From the NCBI GenBank assembly GCA_009193035.1, contig SWDT01000036.1:186001-250000 (forward strand): a stretch of DNA of 64,000 nt, in the 5' to 3' direction. Position 1 is the first letter of the stretch. Every line of letters begins with the position of its first letter. Position numbers and translations under genes: made by a program. Below the pieces are notes generated by a model that worked only from the letters and a program-made list of their open reading frames with translations, was not told where the DNA came from and made no database searches. This DNA comes from Halicephalobus mephisto (Eukaryota > Nematoda > Chromadorea > Rhabditida > Panagrolaimidae). This document shows positions 35,776-47,700 of the stretch, piece by piece.

Positions 35776-38700
35776 ATGTCCACTAGAAGACAGAAGCAAT
35801 TGGAGCGCAAGTACAGCTCTTTCCGGTAAGTCGGAAATTGTAAAAATTAAATATTTATTTTCGAAGTTGTATTTTTATGAACTTTAAAAATTCTCTAGAA
35901 TTTTCAGTTTTCAGCATTAGTTCAAAAATTACACTGTAGAAAAATTAAATATTTATTTTCGAAGTTATTTGGAATTAACTTTGAAAATTCTTAAACTTTA
36001 AATTTTAAATATTAGTTCAAAAATTACACTGTAGAAAAATTAAATATTTATTTTCGAAGTTATTTGGAATTAACTCTAAGAAGTTTTTAATTTTTAGTTC
36101 TAGATATTAGTTCAAAAATTATACTATATAAAAATTAAATATTTATTTTTGAAGTTGTATTTCTATGAACTTTGAAAATTCTTAAACTTTAAATTTTAAA
36201 TATTAGTTCAAAAATTACACTGTAGAAAAATTAAATATTTATTTTTGAAGTTATTTGGAATTAACTTTGAAAATTCTTAAATTTTAAATTTTAAATATTA
36301 GTTCAAAAATTACACTGTAGAAAAATTAAAAATAAATTTATTTTCGAAATTACACAATATCTAAAATTGAAAATTTCAGGATTTTTAAAGTTTAATTCCA
36401 AAATCATCGAAAATGAAAATCAGAAATAAATTTATTTCAAATTGCTTTAAAAATATTTCGAAAAATTCTAGAATTTCAAATTTGGAATGATTTCAAAAAT
36501 TTCCTTTTTTTAGAAAATTTTCGATGAGGAATAAATATAGAAAAATGGATAGTGACGAAGGAAATTATTCAAGTACATTTTTAGTCACTATCCTATCCTC
36601 ATCGTTGGATAGTAGGAATGCCAGAATAGAGTCTCAAAATAACTATTTATTATTCTTTTCCGTCACTATCCTAATGAGTTCCACTGAAAACGAAGTGAGA
36701 TAGTGATTGACAACAGTGATTAATCGTCCACAGTGGACATAATTTTAACGGTTTTTATAATAATAACCAACCCTAAACAGTGTTTTTTTAACTATAAATT
36801 TTTGATAATTAGTCACTATCCAACATTTTACTCAATATAAATTTTCAAAATAGTGTTTATTTTCAACTATAAATTAGTCACTATCCAACTTTTTTACTCA
36901 GTAAAAATGATCAAAATAGTGTTTAATTTTAATCATTTTTTTGTACTTTTAAGTCACTATCCAAATCTGATTTCCTTATTGGAAGATAGTTGATCTTGAA
37001 TAGTGACTCAAAAAGTAGTTTATCATTTCTTTCAGTCACTATCCAAATTTATTTTTTAAACACGGAAATAGATCTTGGTTGATTATTTTTTTGACTTCAA
37101 ATCCAAGATCATTGATACTAATTTTATCCTTAAAGATATCCGAAATCCTTCCATGTAAAATAATTTCATAAATTACAGTAATTCAAAAATCAGAAAAGTG
37201 TTAAATAAAAGTTTTAGTTTAATTTTTATTATAAAATTTTATAAATTTTTTTATTAAACTTAATGTTGAAATTTTTATAATTTAAAAAATTTAAAATTGA
37301 AAAAATTTGAATTAAGAAAAATAAAACTTTGAAATTAAAAAAATTTAAATTTTAAATTAAATTTTAAAATTTTAAAAAGTTCGATTTTAAATAAAACTTT
37401 GAAAATAAAAAAATTTCTATTTTATATTAAATTTTTAAATTGAAAAAATTTAGATTTTTAATTTTTAAATTAAAAATACTATGTTAGCAATACTTGGAGC
37501 ACTTTGTATTTTATTGTTTCTTTATTTATTTTAACTTTTGAATATTTGCTTTCCCATTGGAAAATCCTCTATTGAACCAAATAATCCAAGAAAATTCTCG
37601 AGTGCCCCCTGATTTTTGCTTAAAATTGATTTTATGCAGCAGGCCCGGCGGAGTAGGTGGGAGGGTTACTTGTTTATTGACACTCAGTAGGAGATCGATA
37701 AAATGTCCGTTTATAAATAGAATAAGAAAGCTCTACAAGATTGTTAATTCTACAGTATACTGATAAAGAAGTTTGCCTAAAATATACAAGACTTACAGGG
37801 GGGAGGGGGTCCTAGGAAAGCACCATGTAAGCCTTACATATTTTAGGCAAGCTTCCTTATAGGTAGTTTTAGCTTTTTTTTAATTTAGGGAGCTTGTCTA
37901 AAATATGTAAGGCTTACATGGTGCTTTCCTGGACCCCCCTCCCCCATGTAAGCTTTACATATTTTAGACATGCTCCCTAAGAAGTTGTGTAAAATTATAA
38001 TTCTACAGTATACCGGTAAGAAGGTATACGAGATTGTTAATTCTACAGTATACTAATAAGAACTTATATAAAATATTAATTCTACAGTATACTAATAAGA
38101 ACTTATATAAAGTAATAATTCTACAGTATACTTGTGAGAAGTTGTGTAAAATAATAATTCTACAGTATGCCATATACATAAGCAAATAAAGTTGAAATTA
38201 CACTACAAATCACAAAAATACAGTAATATTGAAAATATTTTTATTTAAAAAATAAGAAATAATTATTAAAAAAAATTCAACAATTGTCTCAACAGGAATT
38301 TTCGGAGTTTTCCAGTTGGGACCAAGAACTGCAAAATTTCGTGTTTTTGTTTTTCTGAAAAGTTTCAAAAATCGTAATTATTCAAATTTTTTCGACAAAG
38401 AAAATTGTAAAAATTACTCATTTAAAAAATGATTGATTACGGTATTTCAGGCGCTACATCGCCACGGAAGACGTCAACTATGCCACCCACTCTTCGAGAT
38501 CAGCTTACCGTTCCGAGTCGGTAACCTCTCGAACCAGTGCCCGAGGTCGTTCTTCCTCCACCGAAGTCAGCACGGTATGTCTCTCATTCAGATTACTGTA
38601 GATTTCATTTTTCTGATTTTTAAAATATTTCAAATTATTTTAACAAAAAAATCCAATACAGTATGAACTTTATCCAGATTACTGTAGATTTTATTTTTCT

Positions 38701-41700
38701 GACTTTTAAAATATTTCAAATTATTTTGACAAAAAAATTCACTACAGTATGAACTTTATTCAGATTACTGTAGATTTCATTTTTCTGATTTTTGAAATAT
38801 TTCAAATTATTTTGACAAAAAAATTCACTACAGTATGAACTTTATCCAGGTTACTGTGAAAATAAAATTGTTAAATTTTCGATTTTTTAAAAAATAATTT
38901 CGAAATTTAAAAAAATATTTCTGAAATTTTTTTAGAATTTTTTTGACAAGAAATGTCCGAAACTATTTGCGTTCCCTCGGGGGAAAATCAGACGACACCT
39001 GTTGCGTGGGTGGTCAGCGAGAAAAGAGAAATTTATTGTTAAACAACTTTAAAAAGTAAATAATAACAAAAATTTAATAAATTCCAAAATCATTTAAAAC
39101 AGAAAAATAACAAATTAAATTTATATAAATTAAAAAATTCAAAAAAAAAATTAATTCGAAATTTTCTTAAATAATAAAATTAAGTTTAAAATTATTGATG
39201 AAAATTTAAAAAAAAATTGTATTTTCAAATGTTTAAAAAAGTTTAAAAAATTGTAAATTGAAATTAATTTTAAAATTAATAAAAAAGTTTTAAAAAATTA
39301 AATTAATTTTAAAATTAATAAAAAAGTTAAAAATTAATTAATTTTAAAATTAATAAAAAGGTTTAAAAATTAATTAATTTTAAAATTAATAAAAAATGTT
39401 AAAAAAAATAAATTAATAAAAATCTTAAAAAAAATGAATTTTCAGGGATCCGATACCCGTACACTCCCCGTCTACATCGCCATCCAGGACTACAACCCCG
39501 AGGCCACCGACCTGGAGGCCGTGCCCCTGGAGCAGGGCCAGATCGTGGAAGTTCTGGACAACAAGAATGCGGCTTCTTGGCTTGTCCGAACAAAGGTAAA
39601 AATCTACCGTATTTGTTGATTATTTTTCTTCAAGTTTAAATGTGCAAAAATATTTTCAAATTAAATTTTTAAAATTTATGTTTGTTGAATTGCAGGCCCG
39701 ACCACCCCGCACCGGATGGGTCCCGGGGAGCTACTTCGAGACCCCCACCGAGTACTACAAACAACGGAGAAGAACCCGAGAACTGGCCTCCGGAAACCTC
39801 CAGATGACCGACGAACAAGAGGCCATCATGAAGAGGGAGTAAGTTTTTTATTTTAAAAATTATTTTAATTAAGAAATTTTTTTATTTTAAAAATTATTTT
39901 GATCATAAATTTTTTATTTTAAAAATTAATTCAATTATAAATTTCTTAATCTAAAAATCACTTTAATTATAAATTTTTTACTTTAAAAATTATTTTAATT
40001 ACAAATTTTTTAATTTAAAAATTAATCTAATTATAAATTTTTTATTTTAAAAATTAATTTAATCAAATTTCTTAATTTAAAAATCACTTTAATTATAAAT
40101 TTTTTATTTTAAAAATTAATTTAATCATAGATTTCTTATTTTAAAAATTATTTTGATCATAAATTTTTTTAAATTGCTCGTTTTTCGAACTTTTTATTCC
40201 TAAATTATCTATTTTAAAATTCTTTAATTTTAATATTTGAAATAATGAAATTGTTCAACTTTGGTCTCGAGACGAATAATGGTTTCAGTTTTTGAAGTTG
40301 TTATTTTTTTTAATTTTTAATAAAAATATGTGAAATTTCACAAATTAAAAAAAATAAAAAATGTTCAAAATTGTTTTAAAAAAATAAAAAATGTTCGAAA
40401 TTGTTTTAAAAAAAATAAAAAATGTTCGAAATAATTTTAAAAAAATTAAAAAATGTTCGAAATTGTTTTAAAAAGATTAAAAAATGTTCAAAATTGTTTT
40501 AAAAAAAATAAAAAATGTTCGAAATTGTTTTAAAAAAATTAAAAATAATTTTAAAAACGATTGTTCGTGACGAGACCAAAGTTGAATGATTTTATTTTCG
40601 TTCGATTCTTTTTCGGCAGAAAAACCGACAACTGTTTCTGGTCATTTTTCCTTCGATTGACCAGTTTAAAAATTGCGTAAGAAGCTATTTCTTAAGACAC
40701 AACTGTCGTAAATCTTCAATTCTTTTATCCCAGGGGATCAACTTAGAAAATAACAAAATCACTTTTAGTCAAGTGTATCATGACCTTCTTCGGACGGAAG
40801 AGGACTTCGTTTTGGATTTGTCTTCTGTCCTCGAGAACTACGTCCGGATGCTGGAAGACCCCTCGGCTCCTCCGGGGGTCCATCAACACAGGAATGAACT
40901 GGTCGTCAACTTGAGGGAACTCTACAACTTCCACGCCAATGTGATGCTGAAGGGTCTACAGTACTACTCTGACGACCCCGGGAAAGTCGGACACACCTTC
41001 ATCCGACTTGAGAGGGACTTCGACCATCATGTTCATTTTTACCGACAAGCCCCCAAGACTCTGAAGCTCATCGAGGAGAATCAGGAGATCAAAGATTATC
41101 TTCAGGTGCGTTTCTGGACATTTTCAGAGGGAACTAAGTAGGTAAGCAGGGTCCCTGGGGCTCCCATAGGTGACTAAATAGGGCAGTTCAATTTTGTTTA
41201 AAATCTAAACTTTTAAAGCAATTTTTAAGTTTCGATTAAAAATATCGTAATCTAGAAGTTACATCTAAGAATACTGTAATTTAAAAATATTTTCGAAGAT
41301 ACTGTAATTAAAAAATATTTTTAAATATACTGTAATTTAAAATTATTTTTAAATATACTGTAATTTAAAAATGTTTTCGAAGATACTGTAATTTAGAAAT
41401 TATTTTTGAAGATACTGTAATTAAAAAATATTTTCGAAGATACTGTAATTTAGAAATTATTTTCGAAGATACTGTAATTTAAAATTATTTTTAAATACAC
41501 TGTAATTTAAAATTATTTTTAAATATGCTGTAATTTAAAAATTGTTACGGTATTTTTTAAATTAAAAAAATTGAACTACCTTATAATTATTTTTTTTATA
41601 TTTTTAATATTTATTTTAGAATTAGATTTTTGATATTTTTGGAGCATCGTATTTTTTTGAATTTTTTGTTATTGATGGTTTCTGATTTTATTGTCTTGGT

Positions 41701-44700
41701 CTTTTTTACCGTAATCGATGCTCATATTTTTAATTTTTTTTTGAGATTAAGATTGCCCAAATAGGATTATTTGTAATTTCAGAGTATTACTGTAGTTTGG
41801 TCGAGGCGTATTGGACGGATTTTATCGTGATTATTTCTAAATTTTATTTTTTTTAAATTTGAAGTTTTTAAAATTTCTTTAAAACTTTATTTTTTAAATT
41901 TAAATTAAAAATTTTTTATTTTTAAATTTAAAATTTTTCATTATTTTAATTTTTTTAAAGTTTTTTTATTAATTTATATTTTAAAAATTTTTTGTTAATT
42001 TATATTTTAAAAATTTTTGAATTTTATTTTCGTTATTTTAAAATTGTTTTGCTGCTTTATCCCAGTGATATCCTCCTCTTTGACCTATTTAATTTTGTTC
42101 GTGAAATTTACCGTCCAATATGCCCACCGCCTTAGGGAATTTTTTGTTTTAACTCCAACGGCTACAGGGAAACCTCGATAGCTGTTTTTTATTTTCATTA
42201 TTTTCTGATATATTTCCTATTTTTCCAATTAATTAATTTAAATTAAAAAAATTTCTTATTTTTATAATTTTTTATTTTCTAAATTCTTAATTTTTAAAAA
42301 TTCTTTAATTTTTAAATTTTTTATTTTCTTTAAAATTAAATTAAATTTTGTTTTTTTGGAGACATGACTCATCTGTTTTCGAAATTAAGGAAAAAATACT
42401 GACGTCAGATATGTTTTTTGACGAAAATTACTAATTTTTAGTCAATTAAGTACTGTATTTTGGAAATTTTTAAAATACAAAAAACAATTTTTAAATTTTT
42501 AAATTTTTTAAAATTACTGTAAAAAATTTTGTTTTTATTATAAAGTAATTTTCGAAATGGATTCAGATGAGTCATCTTGTTGTTCGAAATTCTGATTTTT
42601 GATTTGTGTAAATTTGGTTTCAAAAATTCGAAATTTTTTAAAAATTACTTTTTCACGACTTCTCTGCAATCGATCGGTCTACTGTGATTTTTTTCTTTTT
42701 TGAATATATCCTTAGGGTGTACTGTACTTGACTATTTGGATGTAAAGTTGTTATTTCATCACACTCGGCAACCTAGTTCCTCGATCGGGAATCCAACTCA
42801 AGTCCCGTGATTACTAGTCATGTATACTGTCATGTATACTGTCATGTATACTGTCATGTGTACTGCCGAGGAACAATTATTATTTATTCTTCAAAAATAG
42901 AAAATATATTTTGAACAAAATATATGCAAATAACTGATACTATCTCCAGATTCAGAACCACATTAGGTTTGAAAACAATTATTCATTACACGAAAAAACT
43001 AAAAACACAAAATTTACAGTAGATTTGCGATGATAAGTGACTTGATCGAATAATTTTAGAAAATTATTGTTTTTCTATTTTCTTGTATGTTAGATCGTAG
43101 CTGGGGGTTCCGGATCCGCGTGTAGACGAGAAATATGTTGAAATAACTTTACAGGCCCAGAGGCACGAAATAAATCTGAACTTTTACAAAAATTATTGCG
43201 CAATTTTAAAATTATCTCCAACCCGCAATCGTACGCTTTTCGTTGGTCCTCAGGGTATTTCTCCTCGGGACCAAAGTTATACAAGTTTCCACTCAAATAG
43301 ATCATGCACAATCCAATACTGTAATTTCGTTGAAAACAAAATGAACAAATCGCTCGGCTTGGATTACGATATCGGTCATCGTGAATATTCGGTTCTCAGT
43401 CAGAAACTTCTTTGATGTCACGGATTTTATCCAACTTTATGGCAGAAAAAAATAATAATTTGGTAGATAATTCTGCTTTAAGAAACACGAGGATCTGCTG
43501 ATAGAAATTACATATAACAGTTGCTTCTAGATTCTGACAAAAATTAAAAACTTTAAATTCCTTCTTAAGTTGTTTTTTGTCAATTTCATTCGCATTTAGG
43601 CACAAGCTAAATTATATTGATCACCAGGAACTTCATTATAAAAATTCATTTTATTCAGATTACTTTTGACGGAATTCAATTTACTTTTGAGCGAAAAACT
43701 AAATTTTAGTAGTTACAAGTTGATTTCATTCATCTCAGGTTATTTTTGAAATAAAAATCCACCTGAATTTAAAAATGAACAAATTTGTCATGATCGCAGA
43801 GGGCTTTATGGCGAAAGTTGATTTTTCTCATCGCTTAGATTATTTTTGACGTCTGAGACAGGATGCGAACTATCTTCTACGACAAAGTCCCTGACGATGT
43901 TACGGTAGTAGTTCGCATGAGGATTTGAAATAGGCGTATAATTTTGTATTGTTTCATCAGCGTTCTCAGATTTTCTGAAATCATGCCTAATTGAATGTAA
44001 TCAACATGTAAGAACCCCTGATCACGATTTTCACATTATTTGATTCTCAGTGGAATCGATAGTAGGATTGCAATCCAACAGAAAATTGGTCGTAATTGAA
44101 TATATTCAACGTGTTTGGGCCATATTTGTTTCCAGTCAAAAAGGTATTAGTACGTTGATTACACTCAGTTAAAATCAATCTTCTGTTGGAATGTAATCCT
44201 ACTATCGATTCCACTGAGAATCAAATAATGTGAAAACCGTGATCAGGGGCTTTTACATGTTGATTACATTCAGTTAGGCATGATTTCAGATAACCTCTGT
44301 TGAGTTTGTAGCGAATTCAATCTAGTTTGACATATCTTCTGGAAGCGGTCAGCGTTATAAAAGTGCTAACTTCATCGGTAATTAGAAACTATGTAAATCG
44401 TAATGATCATCGAGAATTGCATACTTGAGGTGGAACCTGATATTGGCTCCTACTATGAAAGTCCCTGCTAGGACGATAGAGGCTTTTGTCATTTTTAGAA
44501 TTAAGTTTTGTAGCGTTGTTTACTATATAAGAGATGTCATTAGACAAAGAGCTGTTAAGAAGTTGTGTCTACCTACTGCCAGAAGGAATCCACCACATCA
44601 ATAATGACTCTTCTCTTCTTTTCCTTAGCTGACGTGTAGGGGCGGGGGTTTGCCTCGGGGTCAGTACGTTGCTGTGGGTGCCATATGGTTTCGGAGCCTT

Positions 44701-47700
44701 CTGATGATGTCTTTCCAGACTAATAATGAAAGACAATTTCATTAGCTTCTTAGGTTACTTTTGACTCCAAATTCCATCCGATCTATTAGGACAGAAAACT
44801 AAACTAGAAAAAACCACCTGAAGCGATAGACTGAATATTGGGGAACACGGAATACTGTAGGATACAAGTAAAACTTTCGGTTCTATGGTGTAAGAGATGG
44901 AGTAATTGTCATCAATGTCTTATTGTGCTGGTAAAGATTATATACTTGGATTTTCTATCCTCATACGATCATAGAGGCAACTTAAGTCATCACGATCCTT
45001 AGCAAATTCCCTCTTTTTAGATTATTTCGACATCAATTTGGTACACGTTTAAAAAAATGAGTTTGTGATTGTTAAAGGCTTCATATTAGGAATAGATTTT
45101 GTCTTACATTATTTTTCGTCTAATTTCATTCGTATTTTGAAATAAGTCATCTGATCCTCGCAGACTGTTCTCTCCTTAAATTATTTTTTCATCAAATTCC
45201 AGTTCTTATTAAAGACAAAAAACGTAACTTTTGGATTAGAAACAAATGGAAATCGTCACTATTAAGTTTTAATTTTCGTCGCAAATTTCAAATATCCATG
45301 AAAAATGTGACGATTGTTACATTTCGCAATTGTTACGGAGCTAAAAGTTACGCTTTTTGTGTGAATCTGATGCAACTATATATTGAAGATAATGTATCAG
45401 ACACATCAGAGCATTTTTCAATGTATACATATATCATATGCAATCCATCGATATGAACACAAAAAAGCGTAACTTTTAACTCAATAACAAGTGGAAATCG
45501 TCGCTATTAAGTTACATTTTGTCACAAAAGTTAAATATCCATGAAAAATGTGACGATTATCTTACTTTTTTGTCGCATTTCACAATTGTTACTGCTTTAC
45601 AAGTTACGTTTTTTCGTTTATAGAGACAAATAAATTCTCCACAGTTGTCAGAAACCGTGCTGATCAATTTTCCTGAATTCACTAGTCAATTAGTGTTTAT
45701 TCATTATTATTAAATTCACAAAAAATATTCATTTTTGACGATGAAGACATAAATATTCAGTAATTTTAAAAAATAAAATAAAAAATCAATTTTGTTTAGA
45801 AATTTTCAAAATTGATCGATTCATCTTATTAAAAGTATTTTTTGAAGAAAAATTTACAAAATCGATATCCTCAAACAACAAAAAAAATTTTTATTATTAA
45901 TTTAAATTTTTAAATTTTTAAATATTCGAATTTTCATTTTTGTCTTTAAGAATTTCAATATATTTTCTAGTCTGCTTTGGATCTTGTTCAGCTTTAAAAT
46001 AAATATTTTTATTCAACTCTAGTCTCGATCAGAAATGTCGAATTTTTAAATTTCTTGATTTTTGAATCGAATTTACTAGAAAAAAGTTCAAAGGTCGATT
46101 CGAAAGTTGGTAATTTTGGTACTAATTAGTACTATCGAATTTTTAAATTTCTTGATTTCCGAGTTTGAACTCATTCGAAATAGGTTAAGTTCTGTTCGAA
46201 AGTTGATCATTTTGGTGTTGATCAGAAATGTCGAATTTTTAAATCTCTTGATTTTTGAATCGAATTTATTTAAAATCAATTAAGTTTTGTTCGATTTCGG
46301 AAATCAACAATCCTAGTGTTGATCAGAAATGTCCAATTTTTTAATTTTCCAGTTTTCGAATCGAATTTATTTAAAATCAAGGTTTGTTCGAATTCGAACT
46401 GATATGAAATTAATTCTGAACTTAATTCAAAAAACTCGAAAATCAGTAATTCTGGTGCTAATCAAAACTGTCGATTTTTAAATTTCTCGATTTTCAAATT
46501 TGTTCGAAATTATTTTGGACTTTCTCTCAAAGCGAAAAGTTCGAATTTCGTTTTAGAATTCTGTTTTATCAAAGTTGATAATTAATTTTTTATTTTATCA
46601 AAAATGAAAATCAGTTAAAAATCAAAATTTGGACTTTTCGTGATGAGACAATATTTATAAATTTTTTATTTTAAAAGTTACTCAAGTCAATAAAATTTTA
46701 TTCAAAATTTCTAAATAAAATTGTGGTTTTTAATTAAAATTATAATTTTTAAATTTTCTCTCAAAGCGAAAAGTTCGAATTTCGTTTTCAAACTTTGCCG
46801 ATTTCGACAAAGCGGAACATTGATGGTCCTGGACGGATTAATTTTTACTTTATTTATCATTATTATTCTCAAACTTGATGTTTTTTTTTAAATTTAAAAC
46901 TTTTTTCATCCATGAATTTTACAAACACAAGATCGTCCGTCATTACAGTAATCTTGTCATTAATTTTGATTTTTTACTTTTTATTGTTGTAGTTAGGGAT
47001 GTTTTTTATTTTAGATATTTTTTAAAAATTAAATTCTTTCGAAAATTAATTGGATTTTTCAGAACTTGAGCGACAAGACGGAAGCCGGGGGCAAGGGCTA
47101 CCCCGACTACCTCCGGCAGATCGGGGACCGGATCAAACAGTATGCCGATTTCTTCAAGGAGATCATAAAGTACTCCGCTAGAGCCGGAACATCCACGAAA
47201 TCCATGCAGAAGGCCCTGGAGCTGATGCAAGGAATCCCCAAGAGGGCCGACGAGTGCATCTACACGGACAACATCGAAAACTACCCTGGGGACAGGAACA
47301 GACTGGGGAAGATCTACAGACATGATCTGTTCCAAGTCTGGGAAGGAGATGAACCCCCACTAGATCGGTATATTTTCTTGTTCAAGAACAAGCTGATGAT
47401 CACGGAGAGGGACACCAAGACCGACCCCCCGATGTACGCCCACTATGCAACCATCAGAGTGGGTTTCTTAAATAAGCTAATTTACTAACAAAATTACATA
47501 ATATCTAAATTAAAATCATCGTCTTTATTTTAAAAAATATTTTAAAAAAAATTAACTTCAAAAATTGATTTTCACTAACTTCAAAAAAAAGTATGGTTTC
47601 TGCCGGGTTCGAACCGGCGACCTCTCGCGTGTAAGGCGAGCGCGATAACCACTACGCTAAGAAACCGTGATGCCGTGAAGTCGCGTGCGCTGGACAAACG

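Larger units (their letters stand above)
35826..38450 (+). other. unc-89 intron 1 (2.6 kb), repeat-rich
   Basis: 35890-36360 has several copies of an 85-120-bp AT-rich block (TTAGTTCAAAAATTACACTG, then AAATATTTATTTTCGAAG). 36540-37060 carries the dispersed AGTCACTATCC motif. 37190-37480 is near-pure A/T. 37769-38170 holds a fold-back element and tandem copies. No exon or RNA gene seen. Confidence 0.7.
41106..47062 (+). other. unc-89 intron 5 (5957 bp)
   Basis: Contains a 28-bp array with ATACTGTAATTTAAAA (41260-41545), a 15-bp microsatellite TCATGTATACTG (about 42820-42866), a possible degenerate cyclin-like sequence on the minus strand (43090-43622), a fold-back element (43974-44290), a GC-rich island (44560-44710), a dispersed repeat (44750-44960), a MITE copy (45196-45630) and repeated TCAGAAATGTCGAATTTTTA segments (46010-46520). 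The rest is AT-rich. Confidence 0.7.
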
